Below are positions 26,770 through 37,046 of a stretch of 64,000 nt of DNA, one piece after another. The position numbers and the translations under genes are program-made. Origin of the DNA: Oceanospirillum linum (GTDB taxonomy: Bacteria; Pseudomonadota; Gammaproteobacteria; Pseudomonadales; Halomonadaceae); the NCBI RefSeq assembly GCF_001995095.2, contig NZ_MTSD02000001.1, positions 1,054,001 through 1,118,000 of the forward strand. The letters run 5' to 3'. Under the pieces are notes generated by a model. The model saw only the letters and a list, made by a program, of their open reading frames with translations, did no database searches and was not told the origin of the DNA. Within the stretch, counting starts at the first letter, position 1, and each line of letters begins with the position of its first letter.

Positions 26770-27897
26770 TCAGTAATGCTCCAGTTCATGATCAGATACC
26801 AGCTGATTCCGACCGCGATTTTTTGCAGAGTAGACGGCAATGTCTGCCCGGTGCATAGTTTCTTCGATAGACTCTTTTGGCCGGTATTGAGTAACACCAA
26901 TACTGGCTGTCACCCGGTGCCCCGGTGCCAAAATATCAAGCCGGGCCTGCTCCATAGATAACCGTAGCCGCTCGGCCACCAAACACGCACCCTCAAGAGG
27001 TGTCTGCACCAACACTAAAACAAACTCCTCTCCTCCCAGTCGGGCAACAAAGTCTACCTCCCGCACACAATTACGGGCGATATCTGCGAAGGTCTGTAAG
27101 ACCTCATCGCCCGCCTTATGACCATACCTGTCATTGACCTGCTTAAAGTGGTCCAGGTCGACAAAACAAAGACTGAAGACATACTCTCCACGATAAGCAA
27201 GGGCCTGCTGGTGGCGCAGGATTGCCATTAAATGGCGCCGGTTATACAAGCCTGTCAGGTCATCCGTAATCGCCTGCTCTTTTGCTTGCTTCATTACCTC
27301 GTTCATCTCAGCATTACGTTTTTTCAGGGCCCAGCGCAAACTACTTATTTCAGTACCAATAATACTGACACCAACCAGCATAAAAATGAAAAACAGAGAG
27401 ATCAGGCTCTGCTCTTTTATCTCTGCACCGGCACCACTGAGCTGATGCACCAGCATCACAGTGGTGTAGCAGAGCAAAATAAAGCCACCCACAATAAAAA
27501 AGCCTCGCTTCTGCATTCGGAAAGCACCGAAAAGCACAACAAGCAGGTAGTACATCAGAAATACATTCTGTAGTTCAGGGACAAGATAGATAGAAATGGT
27601 ATTCGTAAAGGTGTGCCAGATCAGCTGGGGAATCGTAAGACTGGGGTCTTTAAAAAGAAGATTAATATCGTAGCTAATCATTAAAGGGAAACAGAGATTC
27701 CCTAACCAGATCATAGTATACAAAAGGAAAAAGTACGCCATCGGCATCTGAACCAAGTCCAGCGCCATCGACAAAAGTACGACAGCCGTAAGCACCAGGC
27801 CAGAGCCTGTTGCCATTAACGTTCGCCTCATTCTCAGGCGTTGGTGCTGATCCTTCGGGACAAGCTGAGGGGCCAGTTTGGCGATTATCTTGATCAT
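26770..27897 (-). CDS. Membrane-bound diguanylate cyclase (GGDEF domain)
   Basis: Makes the second messenger cyclic di-GMP from two GTP. The N-terminal half has about six hydrophobic helices (residues 30-185), a membrane sensor of a type I do not name. A short helical linker (KKRNAEMNEVMKQAKEQA) leads to the GGDEF domain (about 207-370) with DDLTGLYNRRHL, FVDLDHFKQVNDRYGH, and the active GGEEF loop near 288-292. An allosteric RxxD is not obvious: the stretch before GGEEF reads REVDFVARL, where R-x-x-D (REVD) lies close to the usual I-site place. The ATG follows AGGGAT. It is divergent from metR. Confidence 0.93.
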   Translation of the reverse strand: MIKIIAKLAPQLVPKDQHQRLRMRRTLMATGSGLVLTAVVLLSMALDLVQMPMAYFFLLYTMIWLGNLCFPLMISYDINLLFKDPSLTIPQLIWHTFTNTISIYLVPELQNVFLMYYLLVVLFGAFRMQKRGFFIVGGFILLCYTTVMLVHQLSGAGAEIKEQSLISLFFIFMLVGVSIIGTEISSLRWALKKRNAEMNEVMKQAKEQAITDDLTGLYNRRHLMAILRHQQALAYRGEYVFSLCFVDLDHFKQVNDRYGHKAGDEVLQTFADIARNCVREVDFVARLGGEEFVLVLVQTPLEGACLVAERLRLSMEQARLDILAPGHRVTASIGVTQYRPKESIEETMHRADIAVYSAKNRGRNQLVSDHELEHY

Positions 27898-28146
27898 ATA
27901 TCCCTCTGCTGCATTTTATTATTATTGGCCCGTATCCTTATGGGTTAAACGTTTGTACCAGAAAAAAACCGGACATTCCAATAAAGCGGTCGCCTCAGAC
28001 GACACAATCAGCAGCAAATTGCACGATCTAGCACTAAACTTGACACAGAGTAGGCACAGGCATGGTGAACCGCCAGCCTAACCACCATCATATCTACGCT
28101 GGTTGCATGCTATAATGAAAGTGAGTAGATGAAGCAAGAATATTCA

Positions 28147-28159
28147 TGAAATATATTCA
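28147..28159. promoter_or_regulatory. MetR box in front of metR
   Basis: TGAAATATATTCA is a perfect match to the MetR consensus TGAA-N5-TTCA. It ends 11 bases before the metR ATG, overlapping the leader or core promoter, so autoregulation by repression is likely. Confidence 0.7.
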
Positions 28160-28170
28160 AAGAGAAGGCC

Positions 28171-29103
28171 ATGATTGAGATCCGTCACCTCAAAACCCTG
28201 ATGGCACTAAAAGAAACCGGAAGTCTTGTAGAGGCCGCAGATCGCATACATCTGACTCAGTCTGCACTGTCACATCAGATTAAAGATCTTGAAGAGCGCC
28301 TGGGCTGCACGCTTTTTATACGCAAAAGCAAGCCTCTGCAGTTTACTTCTGCAGGAATGCGCGTTCTACAGCTTGCCGATGAAGTGATGCCTCTGCTTCG
28401 CTCTGCTCAACGGGATATTGATCGTCTGGCTGGAGGAGAGGTAGGCCGCTTGCATATGGCGATTGAATGCCACAGCTGTTTTCAATGGCTGATGCCAACA
28501 ATTGACAGCTTCCGTAACAACTGGCCGGAAGTAGAGATGGACTTTGCTTCCGGGTTTAACTTTGCTCCTTTACCAGCCCTTGCCAGAGGTGAGCTCGACC
28601 TTGTAATCACCTCGGACCCACAACCTTTGTCCAGCGTAGAGTACGTGCCCTTATTCCGATACGAAGAGCTTCTTGCGGTTGCCAAACAACATCCTTTTGC
28701 AAAGAAAAACTTTGTGACCGAGCAGGAGCTGGCAAAGGAAACATTAATTATTTATCCGGTAGAACGTGACAGACTGGATGTCTTCTCTAAGTTTCTGACC
28801 CCAGCCGGACTGGAGCCATCAGATACCCGATCAGCGGAACTAACCATAATGATGATGCAGTTGGTAGCCAGCGGCCGGGGTGTTTGCGCCCTGCCTAACT
28901 GGGCTGTTGCCGAGTATCTGGAACGGGGCTATGTCAAAGGTATACGCTTAGGGGAGAAAGGGCTCTGGAGCACACTCTTTGCAGCAATTCGCAAGGATAC
29001 TCTGGATAGCGCCTATATGAAGGACTTCCTCAGAACAGCCCAGGATGTTTCTTTCCGGACACTTTCCGGCATTCAGCCTGCTGACCGCAGGACAGATGAA
29101 TGA
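28171..29103 (+). CDS. metR: LysR-type regulator of methionine synthesis genes
   Basis: DNA-binding regulator of metE, metH and related genes that senses homocysteine. The N-terminal winged helix-turn-helix (residues 1-60: MIEIRHLKTLMALKETGSLVEAADRIHLTQSALSHQIKDLE) is followed by the LysR substrate domain; AIECHSCFQWLMPTIDSFR and RYEELLAVAKQHPF are typical of MetR rather than other LysR proteins. At 310 residues it is full length. No metE or metH is in the window. A perfect MetR box lies in front of the gene. Confidence 0.93.
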   Translation: MIEIRHLKTLMALKETGSLVEAADRIHLTQSALSHQIKDLEERLGCTLFIRKSKPLQFTSAGMRVLQLADEVMPLLRSAQRDIDRLAGGEVGRLHMAIECHSCFQWLMPTIDSFRNNWPEVEMDFASGFNFAPLPALARGELDLVITSDPQPLSSVEYVPLFRYEELLAVAKQHPFAKKNFVTEQELAKETLIIYPVERDRLDVFSKFLTPAGLEPSDTRSAELTIMMMQLVASGRGVCALPNWAVAEYLERGYVKGIRLGEKGLWSTLFAAIRKDTLDSAYMKDFLRTAQDVSFRTLSGIQPADRRTDE

Positions 29104-29169
29104 TCCGATTAAACCTGCCTGGAGAGTACTGGTAGGGAGTGTACTGGTAGGGATGCCGCAGACGAAAAA

Positions 29170-29194
29170 AAGGGGCCCACTGCATGGCCCCTTC
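29170..29194 (-). terminator. Terminator of the rst operon, in a 311-base gap
   Basis: AGGGGCC and GGCCCCTT form a stem; on the minus strand seven T follow. It lies about 220 bases after the sensor kinase stop and about 70 after the convergent metR stop, so it can serve both. Nearby GTACTGGTAGGGA occurs twice (29126-29138, 29141-29153). The rest of 29104-29414 shows nothing. Confidence 0.7.
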
Positions 29195-29414
29195 TCAAAA
29201 GGAGAGATAAAAAGGATAGAACTCAAGTCTCAGCTACAAATCAACCTGCGTTCCAACTTACTGCAGGAGAAATAGTACTGAATGAGTCCTTTTTATTTCT
29301 TGATGTTCATCAACAAAGTTTTGTCGATCCTTTAACCTGCGTCAAAAAGCATGGGATTAGCTTTTTACTCTTTTAGAACAGCCTTGTTTAACAGAAAATG
29401 CAGTCGCACCAACG

Positions 29415-31046
29415 CTATACAATCGGAGTTTCTTCCACACCGACTCTGTACCGTGGGAAAATCAGACTAAACCTAGCACCACCTAACCCACTACTTCTGT
29501 CAACCAGTGCGCTCCCCTGATGCCAGTAGGTGATGCGCCGTACAATAGACAGGCCCAAGCCATAACCGCCAGATGCTCTTGTACGGCTATCATCCAGACG
29601 AGAAAACGGAGTAAACACCCGCTCCCAGTCCTCCTCCGGTACACCCGGACCATCATCTTCCACATCAATACGAATGCTGTCAGAGTCCACATAACAACTG
29701 ATCTGAACCTGGCTTTCCGCATAGCGGCAGGCATTGCTTACCAGATTCTGCACCGCACGCTGAAAATAACGGGTCTCAATATCAGCATCGTCCCCAGCAC
29801 CCGGATTACCGCGAACAACATTCAGTTCCAGTTCAGGCTTCAAAACCTTAAGCCCATTAACAACATCGTGCACGAGCGGAGTAACGTCTGCCCGTTCATA
29901 ATGCAGGTGTAACGTTTCCTGACCTAAACGGGCATAGGTTAAAATCTCATCTACCAGCTCATCCAGTTCCTGAATATCATTATCGATCCCTTTCAATTGC
30001 TTCCGGGCAAAAGGGTCATCTACGATGTCCTCAATCATCTGCATACCAAAGCGAATGCGGGCTACTGGCGTTCTCAGTTCATGGGAAACAGCATGAATCA
30101 TCTCCTGCTGAGTATGTAGCAGCTCCTGAACCTGTTTGGCCATAACATTAAAGGCACGGGCCAACCGGGCAACAAAATCATCACCCTCAACCCTAACACG
30201 GGTACTCAGGTGTCCTGCCGCAATACGGCTGGCAGCCTGCTCAACCTTCTGCAGACGTTGCTCTAACATACGCACGGATAAGTATATGCCACTACCCGAT
30301 AAGAGTAGCGCTACCAGAGCGATAGCGACCATTAGTAACAGAGGGTAAGGATCAAACATCCTCACAGGCCCGACCCTTAAAAGACGATCCTCATCCAGTT
30401 GCGCATAAGCAACAATTGAACGGCCGCTCTGCAGGAACGAAATAATTGACTCCCCTTGCTCCAGCTGCTGTCGCTCAATGCGATCAAGGGGAGCATCGGA
30501 TAGAGGGATCAAAGAAATAGGATATGCAAAATAAGGATTTGCTTCCGACAGAACCTGAGCGGCCGGATAGTCATAATCCTCAATGACCTGACGTAACAGC
30601 TCCACGGATGCTCTTGCATACTGCTCTGTAAGACGTGGAATATGGGCTTTCACCAGCAAGCGGCTATCGGGGTCGAGATAGCGATAAACGATCATCTCAT
30701 GCTCAGAACGACAGCTAAGCAGCAGAATCCGGTTTTCTGTCAGGCGCCTCAGTTGCCAGCTATCCAGGGATTCATCATCCGCATGAGTCACCACCAGCTT
30801 GATGTTTAACCGGGCTCCGATATCCATCAGCCAGCTGACGCGATCAGCTTCTTTTTGCTGCTGCCAACCCTTACTTAACAGATAAAAAGTACCTGAAGCC
30901 AGCTCTTCCCGGTACTGCTCAACCCTCACATGGTTAATCAGCGATGTTGCACCAACCGCCAGTGCAATCACCAAAAGCATCGCCAGCAACATATGCAAAT
31001 AGACACGTATGAAGATGCTGTTAACCCGAAGCATATTTAGAGGCAT
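29415..31046 (-). CDS. rstB: Sensor histidine kinase, RstB-like
   Basis: Inner-membrane kinase paired with the response regulator upstream. Layout: first transmembrane helix at about 11-35, a periplasmic sensor of about 200 residues, second helix at about 230-255 (LLLMVAIALVALLLSGSGIYL), HAMP, dimer domain with the phospho-accepting H322 in AVSHELRTPVARIRFGM, and ATPase with NLVSNACRYA, DDGPGVPEEDWERVF and GGYGLGLSIV. It resembles E. coli RstB through RLRGG-like segments and the G2 region, but its sensor is about 100 residues longer. The start is uncertain: neither ATG at 31046 nor the one four codons on has a good ribosome site. The signal is unknown. Confidence 0.85.
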   Translation of the reverse strand: MPLNMLRVNSIFIRVYLHMLLAMLLVIALAVGATSLINHVRVEQYREELASGTFYLLSKGWQQQKEADRVSWLMDIGARLNIKLVVTHADDESLDSWQLRRLTENRILLLSCRSEHEMIVYRYLDPDSRLLVKAHIPRLTEQYARASVELLRQVIEDYDYPAAQVLSEANPYFAYPISLIPLSDAPLDRIERQQLEQGESIISFLQSGRSIVAYAQLDEDRLLRVGPVRMFDPYPLLLMVAIALVALLLSGSGIYLSVRMLEQRLQKVEQAASRIAAGHLSTRVRVEGDDFVARLARAFNVMAKQVQELLHTQQEMIHAVSHELRTPVARIRFGMQMIEDIVDDPFARKQLKGIDNDIQELDELVDEILTYARLGQETLHLHYERADVTPLVHDVVNGLKVLKPELELNVVRGNPGAGDDADIETRYFQRAVQNLVSNACRYAESQVQISCYVDSDSIRIDVEDDGPGVPEEDWERVFTPFSRLDDSRTRASGGYGLGLSIVRRITYWHQGSALVDRSSGLGGARFSLIFPRYRVGVEETPIV

Positions 31047-31121
31047 GGCTTGGTAGCGTCCCGGTTCGTTTTAAAAAGGTCGGGCAGAAAGAAGAGCCCT
31101 TAGTTACAGGCAGGTGGAAAG

Positions 31122-31149
31122 GAATGGCAGCAGAGTATCACTGCCATTC
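31122..31149. other. Perfect 9-bp hairpin between rstA and rstB
   Basis: GAATGGCAG (31122-31130) pairs with CTGCCATTC (31141-31149). It lies in the 142-base space between the regulator and the kinase and may reduce kinase expression or protect the rstA mRNA end. There is no T-run to make it a strong terminator. Confidence 0.6.
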
Positions 31150-31188
31150 AAACAGTTAAGCCGGAGCGCATCGTCCCGACTACCGCAA

Positions 31189-31908
31189 TTAAACCTCTTT
31201 TACAAAAAGGTAACCCTTGCTTCTGACTGTTTTAATGCGGCGTGGGTGCATAGGATCATCCCCAACTTTCGGACGAATACGGGACACCCGGACATCAATG
31301 GAACGGTCCTGCCCATCGTACTCAATCCCACGCAACGCCGTAAAAATTTCTTCACGGGTCAGAACACGCCCTGCATTAGAAGCCAGTAGCCACAGCAGAT
31401 CAAACTCAGCACTGGTCAGATCAATACTTTCACCAGCCAGCCAGGCCTCGCGCATCGCATTATCCACAACCAGGCCGCCGAACTGCAGCCGACTATCATC
31501 GCCCTCTTCCAGCTCAACCGGCTCATCAGAACCGGTGACACGACGCAGTAATGCACGCACACGTGCCAGTAACACACGGGGCCGAACCGGCTTAGAGATA
31601 TAATCATCTGCGCCCATCTCTAACCCCACCACCTGATCCATATCATCAGTACGTGCAGTCAGCATCAGGATGGGGCCATTATATTCAGGCCGAACCCGAC
31701 GACACACACCCAGGCCGTCTTCACCGGGTAACATCACATCCAAAATCACTAAATCGGGCTTTTCACTAATAATGCGGTCAACGGCTCTGTTGCCATCGCC
31801 CTCAACATCAACATCAAAGCCATTACCCTCAAGATACTCTCCGGTGAGGGTGGCTAGTCGTTCATCGTCTTCAACGATCAGAATTCGAGAAGTTTCTTGT
31901 GTATTCAC
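31189..31908 (-). CDS. rstA: Response regulator, OmpR/RstA family
   Basis: Receiver domain at 1-125 with acidic pocket (VEDDE), phosphorylated D57 in LVILDVMLPGEDG, T in LTART and K in SKPVRP; winged-helix DNA-binding domain at about 140-235 (LTSAEFDLLWLLASNAGRVLTREEI, DVRVSRIRPKVGDD). It resembles RstA in the receiver (ICR-like GVCRRVR and MGADDYI). Start is GTG at 31908 with AGAGAG upstream; 239 residues. It precedes the sensor kinase on the minus strand with a hairpin between them, and it is divergent from nrdA, with a 696-base region between. Its target genes are unknown. Confidence 0.88.
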   Translation of the reverse strand: MNTQETSRILIVEDDERLATLTGEYLEGNGFDVDVEGDGNRAVDRIISEKPDLVILDVMLPGEDGLGVCRRVRPEYNGPILMLTARTDDMDQVVGLEMGADDYISKPVRPRVLLARVRALLRRVTGSDEPVELEEGDDSRLQFGGLVVDNAMREAWLAGESIDLTSAEFDLLWLLASNAGRVLTREEIFTALRGIEYDGQDRSIDVRVSRIRPKVGDDPMHPRRIKTVRSKGYLFVKEV

Positions 31909-32281
31909 GTGATGCTCTCTACGTTATTACGGAAGCCTGCGCAGGGCCACCAACTTATATCGTCACATTCTACGAACCAACAAAATGAAGGTCCGAGTAA
32001 GTTTCAACGCTTTTATAGCTATAGCGCTCTATAACGGGTGTTTTTTATGCCTTTTAAAGACAATACCCTTCTTTTTTATATATTTAAATCATAGCGTATC
32101 TATATACCGTGCTACTACGTCTATGTCGTAAGATAACTCAAATTACCACCTAATAAATGCCGTCTCTTGTTTACCCGGCAAACTTAAAAAAAAAATCTTA
32201 TTTACCTCTTGAAATTTCTGTAGAGCCTCTGGGAAAAGACCTCTCACGTTAGTTGGTTTTCACCCCTAAAATAAACACAAG

Positions 32282-32290
32282 TTATCCACA
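32282..32290 (+). promoter_or_regulatory. DnaA box upstream of nrdA
   Basis: TTATCCACA is a perfect DnaA box. E. coli nrdAB also carries DnaA boxes upstream and is tuned to replication. The 696-base gap 31909-32604 holds this box, the NrdR pair, a leader terminator and two hairpins. The stretch 31909-32270 is AT-rich without features I can name. Confidence 0.6.
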
Positions 32291-32319
32291 AGATATCCAC
32301 TTGCAGACTTTGAGAAACA

Positions 32320-32362
32320 ACATTATCTTGTGCCCAGACTAAAAAGCACCCCCATATATAGG
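32320..32362. promoter_or_regulatory. Pair of NrdR-type boxes
   Basis: Core 1 ACATTATCTTGT (32320-32331) matches the NrdR core ACWATATATWGT at 10 of 12 positions; core 2 CCCATATATAGG (32351-32362) matches 9 of 12 with the central ATATAT intact. They are spaced exactly 31 bases apart, three helical turns, the spacing at which NrdR binds pairs of boxes. NrdR represses ribonucleotide reductase genes when dATP is high. Confidence 0.65.
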
Positions 32363-32418
32363 GTGTCGACACAGATTCAAACACAATTCAACCTAAGCCT
32401 TTGTTATTAACGATTTTT

Positions 32419-32445
32419 CCGGATTTGATCCGGTTTTTTTGTTTT
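32419..32445 (+). terminator. Intrinsic terminator inside the nrdA leader
   Basis: CCGGA (32419-32423) and TCCGG (32429-32433) form a GC-rich stem followed by seven T, then GTTTTT. No gene on this strand lies upstream within the gap, so the terminator can act only on transcripts begun near the NrdR boxes. It stands about 165 bases before nrdA and is a candidate attenuator or the end of a short leader RNA. Confidence 0.6.
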
Positions 32446-32511
32446 TAATACTCCATTCCCTACAGGAAAAAGGGTTAATAGTTTGCAATCGACATCAGTC
32501 ACAAGATTCAC

Positions 32512-32575
32512 TTTTCATGCCATCGGCGGCATGAAAACCAATACAGAATATGATCCCTCCTGATTTACGGGATCA
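32512..32575 (+). other. Two perfect hairpins in the nrdA leader
   Basis: TTTTCATGCC (32512-32521) pairs with GGCATGAAAA (32528-32537), 10 bp. TGATCCC (32551-32557) pairs with GGGATCA (32569-32575), 7 bp. Both lie between the leader terminator and the nrdA start. Confidence 0.6.
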
Positions 32576-32604
32576 GAGATTAACTACAGGCAGGCATTAT
32601 CAGC

Positions 32605-35508
32605 ATGGCACAGGACACCACTCCAAACGCAGCTCTCAGTAATCTGCAGGTGATGAAACGTAACGGCGATTTGGTCGCATGCGACCCAAGCAAGATTTCT
32701 GTCGCAATGAGTAAAGCCTTTATCGCCGTTGAAGGTGATAGCGCGCAAAACTCGAGCCGCATTCACGAACTGGTTCAATCGTTTACTCAGAATATTATTG
32801 AAACCTTCCAGCGCCGTATGCCTGCAGGCGGCGTGATCCATATTGAAGATATTCAGGATCAGGTTGAACTGGTACTGATGCGATCCGGTGAGCAAAAAGT
32901 TGCCCGAGCCTATGTTCTTTATCGTGACAAGCACTCCCGTCGTCGTGCCGCCCAGGAAAAAGGCATTACCAACCCACACCCATCCATCAATGTAACGCAC
33001 CTTGATGGAAGTAAGTTGCCTCTTGATCTCGGCCGTATCGATACCATCGTCAGTGAAGCCTGTGAAGGCCTGGAAGAAGTTGATAAAAAACTTATTATCG
33101 ATGACACCCTGAAAAACCTGTACGACGGTGTGCCGGTTGATGGTGTATCAACAGCCCTGATGATGGCGGCTCGAACCCTGGTCGAAAAAGAACCCAACTA
33201 TACCTACGTTACCGCCCGACTACTGATGGATAACCTACGCCGTGAAGCGCTGAGTTTTCTGAACGTAGCACCTGAAGCAACCCATAAAGAGATGATGGAG
33301 CTTTATCCAAAAGCTTTAGTTGCTTATGTGGCAAAGGGTATTGAACTCGAACAACTTAACCCTGCATTGGCCGAGTTCGATTTAGAGGCACTGGGTGCCG
33401 CTATTGAACATGAGAACGATAAAAACTTCAGCTACCTGGGTCTGCAAACCCTTTACGATCGCTATTTCCTGCATTGCGATGATGTTCGCTATGAACTCCC
33501 TCAGGTGATGTTCATGCGGGTCGCGATGGGCCTGTCTCTTAATGAGGCAAAGCCGACGGAGCGTGCTATCGAGTTCTACAAGCTACTTTCCAGCTTTGAT
33601 TACATGGCGTCTACGCCAACACTGTTCAACTCAGGTACCCGCCGCCCACAACTGTCATCCTGTTACCTGACTCATGTCCCGGACGACCTGGAAGGCATCT
33701 ACGGTGCGATCAAGGATAACGCTCTGCTGTCTAAATGGGCCGGAGGTCTGGGTAACGACTGGACTCAGGTTCGTGCACTGGGCTCCTACATCAAAGGAAC
33801 CAATGGTAAGTCACAGGGTGTTGTCCCTTTCCTGAAAGTAGTTAACGACACGGCTGTAGCGGTCAACCAGGGTGGTAAGCGTAAGGGCGCCGTTTGCGCC
33901 TACCTGGAAAGCTGGCACCTGGACGTAGAAGAGTTTCTGGATCTGCGTAAAAATACCGGTGATGACCGCCGCCGCACCCATGATATGAATACGGCAAACT
34001 GGGTGCCGGATCTGTTGATGAAGCGTGTATTCGAAGATAAAGAGTGGACGCTTTTCTCACCGTCCGATACTCCGGATCTGCACGATCTATACGGCAAAGC
34101 TTTTGAAGCCCGTTATGAAGAGTATGAGCGTATGGCCGATGCCGGCGAAGTGCGCTTATTCAAACGCATCAAGGCGAAAGACCTGTGGCGTAAAATGCTC
34201 TCCATGCTGTTTGAAACAGGCCACCCTTGGATCACCTTTAAAGATCCGTGCAACCTGCGTTCACCGCAACAACATGCAGGTGTCGTGCACTCCTCTAATC
34301 TGTGCACCGAAATCACGCTGAATACCAATGAAGACGAGATCGCAGTTTGTAATCTTGGCTCTGTTAACCTGGCGCAGCATGTTACCGATAGTGGTGAACT
34401 GGATGTGGATAAAATCCGCAACACAGTAACCACCGCTGTGCGTATGCTGGATAATGTCATCGACATTAACTACTACGCAGTTCCTCAGGCGCGTAACTCT
34501 AACCTGAAGCATCGCCCTGTCGGCATGGGCATCATGGGCTTCCAGGACGCACTGTATAAAGCAAAAACCGCTTACGCCTCCGATGCCGCGGTTATGTTTG
34601 CCGACCGCTCTATGGAAGTGATCAGTTACTTTGCCATTAAGGCATCCAGCGATCTGGCCGATGAGCGTGGCCGTTACGAGAGCTACGAAGGCTCCCTGTG
34701 GAGTCAGGGTATTCTGCCAATTGATTCCCTGGACAACCTGATCGAAGCCCGTGGCGCACAGTTTATCGAAGTTGATACCAGCAGCACCCTGAACTGGGAT
34801 GAGCTACGCACCCTGGTACGCAAGCAAGGCATGCGTAACTCCAATGTGATGGCTATCGCCCCAACCGCAACCATCTCCAACATCTGTGGTGTCTCTCAGT
34901 CCATCGAGCCGACGTATCAGAACCTCTACGTGAAATCGAACCTCTCCGGCGAATTCACCGTAGTAAACCCTTATATGGTTCGTGATCTTAAAGAGCGCGG
35001 CCTATGGGATGAGGTGATGGTTAATGATCTGAAATACTACGATGGTTCGGTTCAACCCATCGACCGTATTCCCGATGATCTGAAAGCACTGTACGCCAAC
35101 GCCTTCGAAGTTGAGCCTAAATGGCTGGTAGATGCTGCAAGCCGTCGTCAGAAGTGGATCGATCAGGCCCAGTCCCTGAACCTGTACATCTCTGGTGTGA
35201 ACGGTAAGAAACTGGATATCACCTACCGTATGGCCTGGTTCCGTGGTCTGAAAACCACTTATTACCTCCGCGCCATGGGTGCATCATCTGTTGAGAAATC
35301 AACTGTTGATCGCGGTACTCACAATGCGGTTTCCAGTGGTAGCGCGCCAACCACGACAGCGCCAGTAGCGGCACCGGTTGCTCCTGCAGCGGCACCAACC
35401 CCTGCACCGGCAGCTGTGGCCAAGGATGATTTTGAACTATCCGGCGCAGCAGCTGAAGTACCTCAGGCCTGCTCCATCGACAACCCGGATTGTGAAGCCT
35501 GCCAGTAA
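32605..35508 (+). CDS. nrdA: Class Ia ribonucleoside-diphosphate reductase, alpha subunit
   Basis: Reduces ribonucleoside diphosphates to deoxy forms, with the radical supplied by NrdB. N-terminal ATP-cone (about residues 14-115, VMKRNGDLVACDPSKISVAM) binds ATP or dATP; a second cone-like region follows (about 130-225, HLDGSKLPLDLGRIDTIV), as in Pseudomonas NrdA. Catalytic barrel: FNSGTRRPQLSSCYL with the active Cys, NLCTEI, the glycyl-free radical-site region GLGNDWTQVRALGSYIKGT, and PTATISNICGVSQSIEP. The end is an Ala/Pro/Thr-rich linker followed by the redox cysteines in ACSIDNPDCEACQ. Length 967 is normal for the two-cone type. nrdB follows 255 bases on. Confidence 0.96.
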   Translation: MAQDTTPNAALSNLQVMKRNGDLVACDPSKISVAMSKAFIAVEGDSAQNSSRIHELVQSFTQNIIETFQRRMPAGGVIHIEDIQDQVELVLMRSGEQKVARAYVLYRDKHSRRRAAQEKGITNPHPSINVTHLDGSKLPLDLGRIDTIVSEACEGLEEVDKKLIIDDTLKNLYDGVPVDGVSTALMMAARTLVEKEPNYTYVTARLLMDNLRREALSFLNVAPEATHKEMMELYPKALVAYVAKGIELEQLNPALAEFDLEALGAAIEHENDKNFSYLGLQTLYDRYFLHCDDVRYELPQVMFMRVAMGLSLNEAKPTERAIEFYKLLSSFDYMASTPTLFNSGTRRPQLSSCYLTHVPDDLEGIYGAIKDNALLSKWAGGLGNDWTQVRALGSYIKGTNGKSQGVVPFLKVVNDTAVAVNQGGKRKGAVCAYLESWHLDVEEFLDLRKNTGDDRRRTHDMNTANWVPDLLMKRVFEDKEWTLFSPSDTPDLHDLYGKAFEARYEEYERMADAGEVRLFKRIKAKDLWRKMLSMLFETGHPWITFKDPCNLRSPQQHAGVVHSSNLCTEITLNTNEDEIAVCNLGSVNLAQHVTDSGELDVDKIRNTVTTAVRMLDNVIDINYYAVPQARNSNLKHRPVGMGIMGFQDALYKAKTAYASDAAVMFADRSMEVISYFAIKASSDLADERGRYESYEGSLWSQGILPIDSLDNLIEARGAQFIEVDTSSTLNWDELRTLVRKQGMRNSNVMAIAPTATISNICGVSQSIEPTYQNLYVKSNLSGEFTVVNPYMVRDLKERGLWDEVMVNDLKYYDGSVQPIDRIPDDLKALYANAFEVEPKWLVDAASRRQKWIDQAQSLNLYISGVNGKKLDITYRMAWFRGLKTTYYLRAMGASSVEKSTVDRGTHNAVSSGSAPTTTAPVAAPVAPAAAPTPAPAAVAKDDFELSGAAAEVPQACSIDNPDCEACQ

Positions 35509-35529
35509 TTCTGAACAAGGGAATTTATT

Positions 35530-35592
35530 GAAAGGCACTGCAGCCTTTCACTAACCGCAAGGATGCGGTTGCCTTTCGGTGATATACCGAAA
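35530..35592 (+). other. Three consecutive hairpins between nrdA and nrdB
   Basis: GAAAGGC/GCCTTTC (35530-35549), AACCGCA/TGCGGTT (35553-35570) and TTTCGGT/ACCGAAA (35574-35592), each a perfect 7-bp stem with a short loop. They follow directly after nrdA. No T-run follows, so they look more like mRNA stabilising or leader structures than terminators. An internal promoter for nrdB may lie in the AT-rich 35690-35750. Confidence 0.65.
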
Positions 35593-35763
35593 AGCCAAAT
35601 GGCATCGGCTTGCCACAGCGCTTATATAAATAAGCCTCCAGTAAAACAGGGCGCCCGATAAAAGTGGATTTACTGCAAGCCCTGTGGCAAGTCAATGTTC
35701 AAACTTGACGATACTGTATAAATTATCAGTGTGACTGATTAAGACATTTAAGAGGATTTCACC

Positions 35764-37017
<1,254 letters not shown>

Positions 37018-37046
37018 TCCCGGCTTCACTTGAGCATCAACAGCAT

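Noticed and set aside
32151-32270. AT-rich stretch before nrdA considered as a replication origin because of the nearby DnaA box
   Set aside because: Only one DnaA box is present, and no dnaA, dnaN or gidA lies near. Better explained as nrdA control.
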